Shown: positions 22,001 to 39,748, counted from the stretch's first letter. The stretch: 64,000 bases of DNA from Tetrapyrgos nigripes (GCA_013368315.1 JAACJM010000011.1:868001-932000); one strand, 5' to 3'. Notes: generated by a model from the sequence alone, not told the origin. Translations and numbers: made by a program.

Positions 22001-23751
22001 CATTGCAACCAACGCCGTTGCTGGACCGAGCAAGGTTGCAGCTGTTCCTGCCGCTGCTACTCGAGGTTATGGTGGATACGGTGCTCCTGGGTACGCTACT
22101 CAGCCTGCCGTACCCACCGTTCCAACGACTCAAGTCCCGATGCAACCACAAAATCCTTACGGTTCGTTCACTCCGGCTGCTCCCCAGACGAATTACGGCC
22201 AGCCTGCTGCACCTCAGACGAATTATGGTCAACCTGCTGCACCTCAGACGACTTATGGCCAGCCTGCACCTACTCACTCAGTGTATGCGCCTGCTGTACC
22301 GTCTCAACCTGCCTACCCAAATGGAGGACCTGGGACGTCGTACAATCCTTATGGCGGTTCCAACTCGTTGACGCAGCCTCCACATCTTCGAGCTCAACAA
22401 CAACAGCCTCAACCGCAAGTGCTTCCTCCACCACCGCGAGCCGGTGCACCTCCATCTGCACCTCCTAAACGCGACAACGGTGGCTGGAACGATGCACCTG
22501 CTACGATTCAATCTCGACCTCAGAGCAGTACCAACCATAACAAGCCTGTAGCGATAACGTCTCCGTTCCCCAATGCATCCTCTCCTACTGCATCGCCGTA
22601 TGTTGGATCACCCAATATGCAACCACCACCTAGGCCTGGAAGTGTCAATGGACCTCCTCGTGCAGGTGCTCCTCCAACAGGACCGACTTCATCCATGTAT
22701 CCACCACCTCCACGACCACCTTCTAGCGCTGCCGGTGTCCCATCGAGAATAATGTCGCCTCCACAGGCTGGACCACCTTCCAACCAATATGGTCCTCCTC
22801 CTGGTAGAGGTTCAACTCCAGGACAGGCACCTCCGCCGGCTGGACCAGGGGTGTATTCGCGTCCTCCTCTCCCCACCGGTTCTCAAATGCAGGGCATGCC
22901 ACCTCCACCTGGTCCCTATGCACGTGCTACACCTCCTCCTGGAGCTGTACCTGGACAAGCTTCATACTCTCGTGCTACACCACCTCCCAGTCAAATCCAA
23001 CCTCCACCTCAGTCAGGTCCTTACGCGCCTCCTCCTGGTGCACAAAGCCAATCGGCTCCTGGCCCTTATGCCCCTCCTCCAGGCGCTATGAGGTCTGCAG
23101 GTGGACCTGGACCTCAACCTCCATTGGGAGCTCCAGGCGCAGGTGGAGCGCCACCTCCACCTCCTATGGCAGCAACCTCTCCAAATACATTGGCACCACC
23201 ACCTCGTGCTCCACCTGCAAAACCTGGTCCTCCTGCACCCAAGTATCGTGAGCTTTGTTCTTCCCGATTATTTCATGATTTCTGAAACATCTTTTCGTTC
23301 TAGCTCCGGGTGATCGAAGCCACATACCTGAATATGCTTTACCTGCATTCACCGTGATTTCAGAGAATCTAGAGAGGCTCAAGCAGACTACACCTGTAAG
23401 CATTGTTTGCAGCTTTTGTGTTTCGTCTCATTAACCTGCGTTACTCTCAGCCGAGCCAAAAACGTCTTGTAGACGACCTAGAGCGTAGGATAAACCCATT
23501 GTTTGATGCTTTGAATTGTGAAACACTGTCAAAGCCCGTCGTAGATCAGTTACTTGTTTTGACGAAAGGTGAGCACCTGTCATGAAAACAACATGGTACC
23601 GTCGAGCTCAATACACACCTTTACAGCTATGGAAGCTCGTGATCGTCCCAATGCCCTGGCCATTCATGTCGACTTGCTGACGCGTGGATCCCAGACGGAC
23701 GATATTGGGTTGTGGATGTCGGGTGTCAAGCAGTTGATTATGCGGTTATAA
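18881..23751 (+). CDS. SEC31: SEC31, COPII vesicle coat outer-shell subunit
   Basis: Sec31 pairs with Sec13 to form the outer cage of COPII vesicles that carry cargo from the ER. The N-terminus from ATG 18881 is a WD40 propeller spread over several exons: [91 protein letters not shown] and [16 protein letters not shown] long exon (about 20148-23285) follows with the helical ACE1-like region ([21 protein letters not shown] near 21240). Next is a Pro/Gln/Tyr-rich disordered stretch (22060-23240) with three copies of [14 protein letters not shown] repeats. The last exons give the C-terminal helical domain ([20 protein letters not shown], stop at 23749-23751). The full length is about 1,400 residues, as in fungal Sec31. 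Its 5' end is duplicated upstream in broken form. Confidence 0.93.
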
Positions 23752-24039
23752 AAGGTTAAGAGTCATAGAGCTCACGCGTAATGAGTTGATGAAAAAAGCG
23801 TAGGATTGGCATGTTTGTTATACGGAGAACTTTTTTCTTTACTATTTGTCGATGTCTTTATTGTATGAATGATATTGGAACTCGGAATGAAGATGCTCCC
23901 TGTCAGTGTAACTTGGCACGAGTGTCGCTCATGTACTATGATCAGCGTCAAACGGACTGTGGAGTATTGATACATGACTATGTTACAACAATGCTGGTGG
24001 TTAATACACGATACAGAGCCTGTTAATCTACATCTAAAG

Positions 24040-28181
<4,142 letters not shown>

Positions 28182-28403
28182 GGTGTTGGCAGAGATGGTG
28201 GTGGTAAGAGGAAGAGAGAGAAGGTCACAGACGCGACGTGGAAGACGCGACCGGACGCGTAGAGTGGAGTCTAGCAGATTTGGAGCGGAGAATGAACTTT
28301 CAGCTTTAATTTCAAAGAGGCCGCCTTCCGCTTTAAATCTCCGCTCAAAACTGCCAGGCCCTCGGCTAGTCTTCTAGACTCCTTCTCTTCCTTCAATTCT
28401 ACT

Positions 28404-29691
28404 ATGCCATTTGGCGAAGTTGTCTGCGGTGCCCCAGGCAGCGGAAAATCCACCTATTGCTATGGAAAACATCAACTATTGACTGCTCTCAACCGTCCTA
28501 TATCTATTGTCAACCTGGACCCTGCAAATGAAAACATTCCTTACCCATGCGCAATTGACATCTCTTCACTCATAACTCTGCAAGATGTCATGGAAGAACA
28601 CGGTCTGGGCCCCAACGGAGGCATGCTATATTGCATGGAATACCTTGAAGCCAACTATGACTGGCTAGAAGAACGACTGAAAGAACTAGGTCCGGACGCG
28701 TATGTCTTGTTCGACTTGCCAGGCCAGGTCGAGTTGAGTACGAATCATGAGAGTGTGAAGAGAATTGTGGACAGGTTGTTGAAGAGTAGTGGATTTAGGG
28801 TACGTCTTGCCCTTCCATTGATGACTATCCTTCAGCTCATTGTCGGGTGATAGTAGCTGGCAGCAGTACATCTGTGTGATGCGCATTATGTGACGGATGC
28901 GTCAAAATACATCTCTGTGCTTTTACTTTCTCTCAGGACGATGCTTCATCTGGAGTTGCCGCATGTCAATGTCCTGTCCAAGATTGATCTCATCAGCCAG
29001 TATGGAGAACTAGGTGTGTTTTTTTTCACTATTTTCACGACAACTGGTAGCTGACGTCTCCTCACAGATTTTAATCTCGACTTCTACACCGAGGTCCAAG
29101 ACCTCACATACCTCGAAAACATCCTCAGCACTTCCTCACCCCGTTTCGCTGCGCTCAACATGGCGTTAATCTCTGTCATAGAAGATTACAGTCTCGTAGG
29201 ATTTGAGACGTTAGCAGTAGAGGTCTGTCTGGATCTCCATCATATCCACAACTCCTTCTGACCATTCTTCATTCCTCTATCTCTATATCCAGGACAAAAA
29301 CTCCATGCTCAACCTCACACACGCCATCGACCGCGCAACCGGGTACATCTTTGTCCCCAAATCCGTCTCTGCCCCATCCCACACCACGGAAACACCAATC
29401 AACCTCTCCGCACCCTCTGCCTCGAAACCCAACTCCTTCTCATTATTCGCCTCCGCTGCGGGTCTACTACGTGGACCTATGAGCGATGTACGAGATGTCC
29501 AGGAAAGATGGATCGATGCGAAGGAGGAGTATGATGCGTTTGAGAACAGGGAGTGGAGGAAGGAGGGGGAGAGGGTCAGGGATGAGAGGGCGAGGGTGGA
29601 AGCGGAGGCTGCTGAACAGAAGCAGAAGGAGGCGGCAACGAAGAGTAGTGGCGATGGTGGAGTCGGTAGGATACGGGAACGTGGTTCGTGA
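28404..29691 (+). CDS. GPN2: GPN-loop GTPase 2
   Basis: GPN GTPases act in assembly and nuclear import of RNA polymerases. The start [19 protein letters not shown] (ATG 28404) carries the P-loop. [17 protein letters not shown] follows, and the defining GPN loop is in [15 protein letters not shown]. The Walker B region is [15 protein letters not shown]. After a 5' intron near 28800-28860 the protein continues with [20 protein letters not shown] and the base-recognition region [15 protein letters not shown]. The C-terminus has the usual tail with a charged, Lys/Glu-rich end (29560-29690). Four short introns keep frame. It lies between two RecQ genes and is divergent from the first. Confidence 0.92.
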
Positions 29692-30254
29692 CGAGATAAC
29701 AGACTTATGTGCCTGTTGAGGAGTTTTCGTTGTTGTTGTCAGTGTTGGTGTTAATGAGGACACACAGTCGATTCTCTTATGTATACTGCTGCTGTTCTGG
29801 TTTCTGGTGCAGGTTACTGCGACTTTACTTCTCTCATTAGGAACGATCTGTAAATCTTTCTCACTTTGTATGACAGAGCCATCTTTTTTCATATGCGCAC
29901 GATATAGAACTTTCTGCCTTCTTCGTTCAATAGACGGTCGCAGCAGAGATAGGTACAGCCATCAAGTGGTGTACAACTAGATGCACAGCTCGAGACTGAA
30001 ATTAGATCAAACCCAAAATATCTATGGCTCAAATGTAAATCACTTTTCTATACGTTTACTCGCTTAAGTACGATTCCAGTGCCATGCAGTTGACTGATCA
30101 GGAGAAGACCTAAATAAGGCGTCTCCTTCCTGTACCTATATTCGTCAGAATATCAAATCTTTTCGGTTCCGCTTGACCTCTTACGGCATATCTGCTTTTC
30201 TACCGCATCACAGATATCTGATTTCTCGTTTTTCGATCCTGTACATGACCAGAC
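29692..30254. other. Intergenic gap between GPN2 and RecQ helicase 2
   Basis: About 560 bp with no supported gene. It holds the 3' end of GPN2 and the likely promoter of the following RecQ gene. No TATA box or repeat stands out. Confidence 0.4.
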
Positions 30255-33200
30255 ATGACCTCGCTGGTGGACTTTGATGAACTCGATTTGTTAGACGACA
30301 GGGAGAACGGCGGTAATATGGTAAGATCATCTTCTTTGCTTGAACATCATTGAACGAACGAAGGATCTTTGCTGAATCGGACTGCTGGCTGCTTTTTTTT
30401 GATCGATAGCAAGATCCCGATGAGGACTCTGATGACCCCCTCTATCTGGGTAGTACCAGTGGCGAAAACTACTTGAACGATACTCCGGTAAGCCTCAGAC
30501 AAAGTCATCGCGTACCTGTACATTAGCGCTCGAGTCGGACTTTTTACTGACGCCATATCATTTCCTTTGATAGATCCAGGGAAACGACTCAGATGATGAT
30601 GATGGTGGTGGTGGTGATGATGATGATGACTCGGACGCCGAAATCGCAAAAAACCTCCCGGGATCCCAGACCAAAACCAAAGCTCTCGTTGCCCGAACTG
30701 GACCACTCTTCCAAAAACCATCTCGAAAAGTTTCGTCATTGTCACGATCGCGAGTAGGAATGGACGCTGCTCACTCTGCTACGGTAAGATTGACTGAATT
30801 ATGTCACTGCCATCCAAGTTAATCTTACTGACGCACTATTCTTCTACTGATGTAGGTCGACTTTGAAGACAGTGATCACGATAGTGATATTCAAGAAATC
30901 CCCAATCCAAACCCACGCCGCTCATCAAGTCCCCAGTCGAGCTTCGTTGGAACCAGTTCTGAGGATGAGGACGAGGAGGAGGACGAGGAGGATGCTACGA
31001 AGACGATCTCCATCTCAGGCTCTTCCCAAACCCTCGTCGCTCCGTCTCCGCTGTCAGAATCGTTCCGAGAATCGTCGTCGCCTTCAACCGAGCCCGAGTC
31101 AGTTCCACGCGTACGCTCACTCCCATCCAGACGCGAAAAGATTGAAGATAAGCTGGCAACTCTGAGAGAGAAAGAGAAGAGACTTGATAGTGAGATACTT
31201 GAGAGACGAGTCAGGAAGAAAAGGATTCAGGAAGAGGCTGATACTTTGGAGGAGCAGCTCCGAGTCGAGGGTACAAGTAGTGCAGGGGCGCCGGATCCGG
31301 ACCGATCTGGATCTGCTGCTTCGATATTGGGAGACATGGACTGGGATGAAAACGATGACTATTTGATGGAAGCCGATGCTGGTAATGTGACACAGGTGGA
31401 TTACATGTCTGATGCTTTTGATTGGGATGATAAAGTGAAGGAGGAGCTGCACAGTAGTTTTGGAATTGCTGAACTCCGTTCATGTCAATTAGGGTAAGTT
31501 CTCGATGCTCTCTTTCATAAACTGACGTGAAATTACTTTCTAACAGGGCTATCAATGCGACATTGGACGGTCGTGACATAGTCTGCGTCATGCCCACTGG
31601 TACGTATATGCCTCTTTGAACTTGATAGTCGCATATGTTTCTGAACGAACTTCTCTCGTTGTTTTCAGGTGGTGGAAAATCCCTTACGTACCAACTGCCA
31701 GCAGTGATTTCCTCGGGAATAACAGTGGTTATTTCACCACATCTTTCGTTGATCCAAGACCAAATAATGCACTTGGAGGCTCTAGGAGGTGAGATCACCT
31801 TGTGCACACGATGTCTAGTACCGTCTACGTATGAATCTTTGCTCATGCATCATATCTTTGAATTGCCAGTCATTGCTGCATCGCTTAACAGCACAACGTC
31901 TTCTTCCGAAGCAGGAAATGTTTACAAGCGATTAGCTGCAATCGCAAAAAGACCCCCAGGAACAGCTGCATCGGAGGAAGAGATCAAAATTCTCTATGTC
32001 ACGGTAAGTGGCTTGAACGGACTCATCAACTTGCACTGGGAACAGGCGTGTCTGCTATTTGATCAATACCGCAGTGTCGAAAATTTGTATCGAGTAATGC
32101 TCATTGACTTTATGCGATGGAAATTTTCGTCAAAGCAGTCTTGCACAAATGGGAAATGTGACTGCGCAAAGTGCCGTAATAATAATCTCCAACTTGAATG
32201 CGCCATCGTTGAGACGAATGCTGAATGATGAATCGGCAATTGTCTATCTACAGCCCGAAAAGATTGTAATGAGCAAAGGCTTGTGGGCCATTCTTGGAGA
32301 TTTGAATAAAAATAGGCATTTTAGTGAGTCTTTAGGTTGTGTTTTGGGTGAGAAGCTGACCTGATCGGATTGAAAAGGTCGAATAGTGGTAGACGAGGCA
32401 CATTGCATTCCACAGCTTTCCAATTTCCGGTGAGTAGTCGTATGATGATCGCTGTGTCTCCGTTTGCAATCGTTCATTGATAATTCTGTCTTAAGACCTC
32501 ATTATCGCAACCTTGGGCTCTTGCGTGAATCCTTCCCAAGTGTACCAATCAGTGCGCTATCGGCAACATTGCCTCACAAGATCCTCTCGGATGTCTTGGA
32601 GGTGTTGAAGCTGAAACCAATCTCAGACGGACGAGGTATGCGGCTTAATCGTCTTCCTCATTTGATTTGCACGGTTGAATGTGAACTTTTTCCGACCAGA
32701 TGGCACTCTTCATTTTTCTGCCTCTCTATATCGAGACAACCTCCGCTATAAGGTCTTCCCAAAGACCGATAAACGGCTCAGTTCAATGCAGAGACTAGGA
32801 AAGTATGTGCATGACCATCATTGGAGGGAAAGCGGGATTGTGTATTGTTCCACTAAGAGCGTGAGCGTCTTATTCAACTTTTGTTGCCATCTTTGACTTG
32901 CAAACCCTGATATTCCTCTTAGTTGTGCGAAGAGATGGTTACCGTGCTGGCTAAGTGTGGCATTCACGCGGATTTTTATCATGCCCAAAGGCCTGATGAA
33001 GCGAAAGAACGCGTCCATCGAAACTGGATCGAGGGTAGAATCAAGGTGGTGTGTGCCACTGTTGGTGAGTTTTTAGTACACGTTTGCATGGTTTACGTAG
33101 ATCCCGACTTATATTCATGGTGAATGTAAACCAGCGTTCGGGCTAGGCATCGATAAACCCGATATCCGTTTCGTATTACATTACGATGTGAGTCCAGTTC

Positions 33201-34648
33201 CTAGACTCTTATCATAATGATCTCACTATTCACTTTGCTATTTCTCCGTAAATATAGCTTCCGGTAAGTGTCTGCACACACTTCACGTTGTGTGGCATAG
33301 GCTGAATCTCTGCGAAATAGCACACTTTGGGTCATTACTACCAAGAGACTGGGCGAGCCGGCCGTGATGGCAAAGTGGCGGACTGTGTCTTGTACTTTCG
33401 CATCCATGATACACTCAAACAACTCTCTCTCCTGCAGGAGAACATACCCCTTCACAATCTGGCCTCATTGGAATCTAACAAGCAAGGATGTAAGTGAGCG
33501 ATTTCATTCCTACTAAAGCTCGCTTTCTCATAACCGTCTTCGAAACGCTTGACATAAATATAGGTCTCGCCATGCTCGCGTTTGCAATGGACCTCGTAAA
33601 ATGTAGGAAATTGCAGTTTGAAGAGTATGTGTATTTTATCTGCGTGTATTCAAGATATTGAGACTGTTGATCAGACATCTCAATTCGACGTCTTCCGGTA
33701 ATGTTTGTGGGCAGTGCGATAATTGTCAACGTTCTGCAGACAGTTTCGTCCAATTGGATATCACAGGCAACGCCTGGGTCGTTCTAGACTGTTTAAGATG
33801 GGATGGCTCTCTTGCTTTTACCGATCTGGCTGATAAAGCTCGTAAGAAGTTTCGAGCCATGGAGAAGGGTACAGAGGGTACAGTCTGTTCCATGACTGAA
33901 AACGTGAGTTCATCGTCCGGATCTAGATGAGCTGAAAGTCATTATTTTGTAGGATACAAAACGGCTAATTGGGTACCTGCTCATCAGTGGACACCTCGAT
34001 GTTACACTGTCTCGTACAAGCCACAATAATTGCCAAGTCTACCTAGTCCTGGGCCCTGCAGCCCGGGAGCTCATCTCCCTGTCTGTGGTCAAACGGTTGA
34101 AGGAATCCGGAGTCAAGCCCATGTATTGCCACTTCTTCAAATCAGGAAGGACATTGCGTCTAGAACGTCAGAAGCAGTCTACCGCCAAGCATCCGTCAGC
34201 GACACATGGGTATGGAACTAGATCAAAGTTTCGCTCAATCAAAGTAGCACTCGATCCTGTTCAGTCAGAGGACGAAGATGGTGATTCAGAGGATGAGGAG
34301 GACGAAGTTGGCGATTCAGAACATGAGGCGCAGCCTGACGCAGAGGATGGTGATACGGGAGACGAGGATGGTAGTTCTGAGAATGAAAACCGAGATACCA
34401 TCTGCTCAGAGGATGAAGGTTCAGGGGTACGAAGCAAAGTTTTTCTGGGCCGGAAGAGGACTAGATCATCGCGGGTTGAGGTCATTTCGGCACTGTCAGA
34501 CTCTGGGGAGATGACTGATGATCGGGTTCATCCGAATAAGAGAAGAAAAACAGATTTAGTTTCCAGGCCTCATGCGAGGAGAATTCGATATTGTCGTGGG
34601 CAGAAGCATGCGATGAACAGCTGCATATACGCATCTCAGGCGAGGTAG
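30255..34648 (+). CDS. RecQ family DNA helicase 2 (divergent paralogue)
   Basis: This is a second RecQ-type helicase, with a long acidic N-terminus: [15 protein letters not shown] from ATG 30255, an Asp/Gly run at 30590-30632 and a coiled-coil stretch [20 protein letters not shown] near 31150. The core has [16 protein letters not shown] (I), [18 protein letters not shown] (II plus loop), [10 protein letters not shown] (III), [28 protein letters not shown] and [12 protein letters not shown] (VI). Zinc cysteines follow (CRKLQF, CGQCDNC), then a weak winged-helix region ([19 protein letters not shown]). The C-terminus is very acidic ([14 protein letters not shown]) then basic. The aromatic-rich loop differs strongly from SQWGHDFRPDY: Trp, Gly, His and Asp are lost and one residue is missing. 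An intron of 250 nt (32004-32253) interrupts YVT|PEKI. ATPase motifs are intact, so some activity is likely. Confidence 0.88.
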
Positions 34649-35454
34649 GGAGTTTCAGGGGAGAGCTTTAATTATCGTTATAGTAAATAGTGATGTATTG
34701 TATAATTATGTAGTAACCAGTCTACTTTGCAGGTCCGCAAAAAATACTCCCAAGTTCAAGTTGAGAAAAGTGTTCTGAGACGCGTTACGGTTGTGTCGGC
34801 GTATATACCTCTTTGAAACGATTTAACCTTCGATACGCACCTGCGGCAACGAGATCGCTCTTGAGGACAGAGAATGAGCGTTTAGAGGACAGAGGCCGGC
34901 ATGGAGTCGGGTGGAATGGCGAGTCTCCTGGGAAAGTCCACAAAAGTATGAGCCACATGACCGCGACGCGTCGCGTTTGCCCCTATCTGCGATGGTGCTA
35001 CACAAGGTCCTCTGCTCAGAAGTCTATGAGGACTTGAAGCAATACTACCTTGAATCTCATTCCGAGTTGAGATCTCAGCACAATAGACTTCATTTATTGA
35101 GGATCGTCGAAAATGGATCTGTCGGGAGGAACAGTCCATGGATCAACGTAGATAAATGATACGCATATATTAAGGTGAACATACAAGCTTACAAGTACTT
35201 ACAAGTACTTACTGCTTGATACATATATACATACTTATATGAACAAAGGCTACACAACTAGAGCTACCGAAGATCCCATAAGAACCTAAAGAGAACCTAA
35301 AGATACGTTGATACTAAACCTACTTGAAGATACTACTGACTACTATAGCTAATGAGCATGTTATATGTAAATCGTGCGAGCAAGTGATACGCAAAAGCGT
35401 GTTCGATACAACATGGACTCGGAAATGACACTACATATGTGGATATCATTGCGA
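34649..35454. other. Intergenic gap, AT-rich
   Basis: No gene is supported. The interval separates two converging genes. Near 35188-35245 there is a run of short direct repeats (acttacaagt three times, then catata/catactta). Short frames here lack motifs. Confidence 0.4.
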
Positions 35455-38400
35455 CTAGTTGAAGTTCTGAGACGTTCTCTTGAGAGCCGACCTTAGAGGC
35501 GGCTTCGGAATCAGTCTATGACCTAAATCAATACGAGTACCCTCCTCATTCATCCAGCCTTCGTTAAAGTCAGGATAATCATCGAGATCAACAGGATATT
35601 CCTCTCCAGGAGGCGGCGATTTGAAGAGACCTCCGTTGGTCCAAAGTTGATCCCTAAAACGCAAAACTCAGAGAATGAACGAACCGGAATGATTGATATG
35701 AGAGTTAAAGACACTCACCCTCTTCTATTGAACCAACCCTTCCTACGCTGACCGAGATGTATCGGCGAAGGACATACAAGTCTCTGATTCCACCTCACAG
35801 TCCGTTGCGCTGGATTGATGGGCTCTGGCAACTGAGACTCAATAGAGACCACGGTGACCTGAGCAGCCTGAGTCTGAGTGGTAGTCATCCGGATCGCCGA
35901 CGAAGGATTCGCAATGGGTAGTTGATCTCCGTCGGAACGCGAACGCTCTGGCTTTCCCTGACTCGGAGTACTCTGAGCTTGAGCCTGACTTTGAGCGTGA
36001 GCTCGGCTGGTAGACAGACTGGGGATGAATTCAGAACGGAAGGGAGTGGCAGCTCGACGCGTTGCATCTGCTAAAGAAGGGTTCGACTCGTCTGTGAAGC
36101 GTCGTCTAGGTTCAGGTTTAGGGTATTCATTAGTAGGAGGATATTGAGGCGTGCTGTAAATTGGAATTTCAGGCGAAGTACGCCTAGTATTACTAGAAGC
36201 TGGAGTTTGAACAGGAATAGAACTTGGAGCGTCTGGTGGGTATGCGGAACGACGGCTATCTCTCTTGTTGGTTTCCTGAACCTGTACAGAGGAGATGCTT
36301 GTAGTGCGCACTCTTCTAGAGGTATTCTGAGGAGAAGGATTGGTGACGGCAGGTTGCGTACTGCTGCTATACGAAGAAGGAAGCTGCTGAGTCGAGGACG
36401 CAGCAGCAACCTCAACCTGAGTCCGCATCGTTCCCGCGCGATTCAAGCCTGGTTGCACATTCTCCGTCCCTACAACCGAGGAACTAGGCCACTGAACACC
36501 TGCAGCAGGCACCTGAGATCGTGCCAATGGAGGCGAATTACTCGTAGACCGATCAGACTTGTGTCCCGAGCCTGAGACTCCAGAAATAGAATTCCGAGAT
36601 CTGGATGATCGCCTTCGTTCATGACTGACGTCTGCCGCAGCTTCCACTGAAGCTGTAGCGTCACGGTTCGATTGTGAGATATGTTGTGAAGGCTGGGAAG
36701 GAGGATGATTATGATGTGACGTCAACTTCGTGCTGGTAGACACCTGTTCGACGGCTGTAGGTGGGTTAATAGCCGGAGGAACTGGAACCTGCATCAAGGA
36801 AAACCTTGTGTAAGCTGGCTGCGCGGCTGCTGGGGTCGCCGTTTCAGGGACAGCTGGTGAGTAATAAGCATCTTCAGATGGTACGAAAGATCCCACAAAT
36901 GATCTTCCTTCGTGAAGTGGAAGACCTTGGGTACCGAGTGACGATGCATCTGGTGGCGCTGGTACAGATACTGCCGCAACAGCAGCTCGTGACGAAGGAG
37001 ATGAAGAAGGGGCTGAAGGAGATGTACGTGAAGCACTGTGCCGAGAAGGGGAATAATTAAGGGCTGATCGATCCGAAGACGAAGACGAGGCTGCTGCTGG
37101 TACACCTGACGAGACATTGAAGTTATCAGATGGGGAGGGGTATCGGTCAACGCCGCGGCCAGTGGAATAAATAGTCGTTAACGTTGGGTCTGGGATAGCT
37201 GGCAACTCCGAACTCGAGCCCCGGTGCTCGTTCAGCATCTCTACTGGACTAGACCTAAGGGGTACTTCATCGAAGAACCGCGTATCATCGACTTGGTCAC
37301 CTAGACGATCGATTACTATTGTCGATGAAGAGCTGGAGCTTCCAGCACTCCGCGCCGCGGCACCGGCACTGGCACTGGCATAAGCTGCGTGTGGGACGGG
37401 GAGGGGATCTGGGGTAACTTCCTGATGCTGATGCAGTGAAGAAAGAGAAGGCGCGGTAGCGGTACGGATACCGGTGGAATCGGTACTCAGAAATGAAGCC
37501 GGACGAGGAGGATTGGGAAGTGGTTCGGGAGGGGGAAAGTATGACATAGTTAACGGTACTACGGGTATCGTCGAGGAAATATTAGAGGAGGAAATATTGG
37601 ATAACGTCGAAAGAGTCCTCCTTCTACCCATTGCCATAGCAGGAACCGAGGAATAGCTCGAGTTTCTCTCTGCATTTCTCCAAGCGATGCGATCAGACTC
37701 AGTTTCTGTGTCTGTGTCAACGTCGTTTTCTGCGAGAGAAAAGGTGGGGATGATGCCACTATCACGTCTGCGTGGTGCTTGTTGTGGTGGGCTGGAACGA
37801 CGCGGGAGGCCATTAGAGCCTGGAGATGTGGTTCTGAACGTTGTGTTTGGGGCAGAAGGAGGAGTGGTATGATTTCCCAATATATCCCTCAGGGCATCCT
37901 GGGCCTGTCCTAGAGGAGGAGGAGCACCTTTCTGAAACGCAGGTGTCGTGGCCCGGTCAGGAGCTCTGTCAGGCGGTTGAAGTAGCGAAGAGGTAGATAA
38001 AGGACTGCGCAACGTTACAGTGCTATCTGTCGATAGCGCCGGAGAGTATGGAACGGGAGAAGGGGATACATGCGACGAAGAATATTCAGAGTTGGAGCAA
38101 ATATCAGAAGCTTCATATATAAAGGTATCCTGATTGACGTTACTAGCATAAATAGAGAATTGTCGGTGATTTTTATTGGACGAAGAGTTGGGACTCGTAT
38201 TGGAGTTGGATCGAGAATTGGAGACTGGACGTACTCCTGAAGAGGAATTCGAAGAAGATGCAGGTGGCGAGACGCCAGAGGTATACTGGGCGGTGTTGAG
38301 ATGATCCCGAGGAGGAGCGTAAATGGACGGAGCAGTGGATATCCCAGACGGATACAAGCTTGTTCGTCGATTTCTCGAAGAGTCGTTCAAGGGTATAGAG

Positions 38401-38654
38401 TGATAACCGATGTCAAAATGAGCTGTGGTTCCAGCAAATGGTCCGGAACCCGCATAAACAGGAAGCGAGGGAAAAGTAGACGAGGAGACGGTGGGCCCTT
38501 TGAAGATGCGGAAGGATAGTCCCTTCGGCATTTGCAGTCCTGGATAATTCTAGTAACAACGGAACTTATTTTCAGCGCAACTTCGAAATGGAAGAGAAAG
38601 GAGAAATACCTTTACGGCCTGATTCCCAGTCCTCGAACCGCCGTTGGAGAACAT
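35455..38654 (-). CDS. Large Ser/Pro-rich protein of unknown function (about 1,020 aa)
   Basis: Three exons: 38610-38654, about 35718-38549 and 35455 to about 35655. The start MFSNGGSRTGNQAVK splices over a 60-nt intron (38550-38609) to NYPGLQMPKGLSFRIFKG. The long middle exon is dominated by Ser, Pro, Thr, Ala and Arg with few hydrophobic blocks, consistent with a disordered scaffold or cell-surface-regulator type of protein. The last parts look more ordered: INPAQRTVRWNQRLVCPSP, HLGQRRKGWFNRRG and DQLWTNGGLFKSPPPGEEYPV, then DDYPDFNEGWMNEEGTRIDL. The first and last pieces are probably the conserved ends. No known domain or transmembrane segment is visible. Coding status is well supported by the 2.8-kb open exon, but the function is unknown. 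Confidence 0.8.
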
Positions 38655-39748
38655 TGTCGGTATCTTCTTTCTGGCAGTCGACGTGCAGCTTCAGCTTCAA
38701 AATTCTGTCGTCTCTATCTCAGTACTGAAAGACTCACGGGCTTTTGAGGTAAGAAAGCAATGTGTGGTGGTAGGTCTTCGCATAAATATGTGTGGACGGG
38801 TAAAGTGAGGGCGAGTGGGTGATAGTGTTTGATGAGAGCCGGACTCATATGCGCATTACTTGCATGGTAGGCAGGAGGGCACGAGTTGTAACTGAGGCAA
38901 TTCGCAGGCCTGTTGGGCATGAGGCGAAGCCCCATCAATCGATTCGATCAAACCGTTTCTGAGGCTCAAGTCCATGTCTATGGCGTGAAATTCTGGTATG
39001 CACAAAGTGCTTCTTCTTGGCCCTGTGATGCGTCTGAATGTGATTAGCCTGATTTGAGTTAAGATTGGTAAATCCTTCAGTAAACAGCTTCAATTATATT
39101 AATGAAAGGCAGGTTGTGTTGTCATTACTCACGCCAATACCATGGATTGCACCTATAAAGCAAGGAATTAGGGATAGGCATACGCTTTTCCGACTGTAGA
39201 TGAATCACCTTATGGCCATGGCAATTACTTGGTAGCATAATATGCAATGTATACGACCTTGACTGTGGTTGATGTGGGATCCTAAAACGGGCTGTTGACG
39301 CCCTGAGCGTGTTGCGGGATCCGTTCTAGCCTAGCGCTAAGCACTGGGGTGACACAGCTCCCCAACTGAGCTGCGGTGTCTGTAGGCGGAGCCGTCCTAC
39401 ATTTCTCTGAGAATAAGCTTCCGGCATCTATAGTCATTATGGACGAGTCCCGAAGTCCAGCATGTACTTTAGGACACCGACCTCAGCAACTGAGTAAGGT
39501 CATCTTACATGAAGGAGATCCGACTCGGAGAGTACCTTCTTGACAGAGCATGAGCCTAAGATATTGCTAGCTCTAGGGGTCAAAGCCCTTTTAAGTTTTC
39601 TGGACATCGCAGTGTGAAGTCCAAGTTTAACAACGGGCGGCAGTTGCCACGTGTTCAATCTCCGCTTGAATTCTGGTTCGTTGCACCGACCTTCGCGTCA
39701 GCGGCGTCACCGACAGCGAAGAGCACAAAAACTACTTATTCCCAATCT
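38655..39748. other. Divergent intergenic region
   Basis: About 1.1 kb between two genes that point away from each other. No coding region is supported. A D-arm-like string near 39365 (ctccccaactgagc on the plus strand) suggests a tRNA at first sight, but the anticodon and T arms are missing. The promoters of the Ser-rich protein and CFT1 must lie here. Confidence 0.4.

Noticed and set aside
22060..23240. Several long overlapping open frames on both strands
   Set aside because: They are shadows of the Pro/Gln-rich part of SEC31. The low-complexity codons keep the other frames open.
39350..39380. D-arm-like sequence suggesting a tRNA
   Set aside because: The gctcagttgggg-gagc hairpin is present on the minus strand, but there is no anticodon stem, T loop or acceptor stem at the right distances.
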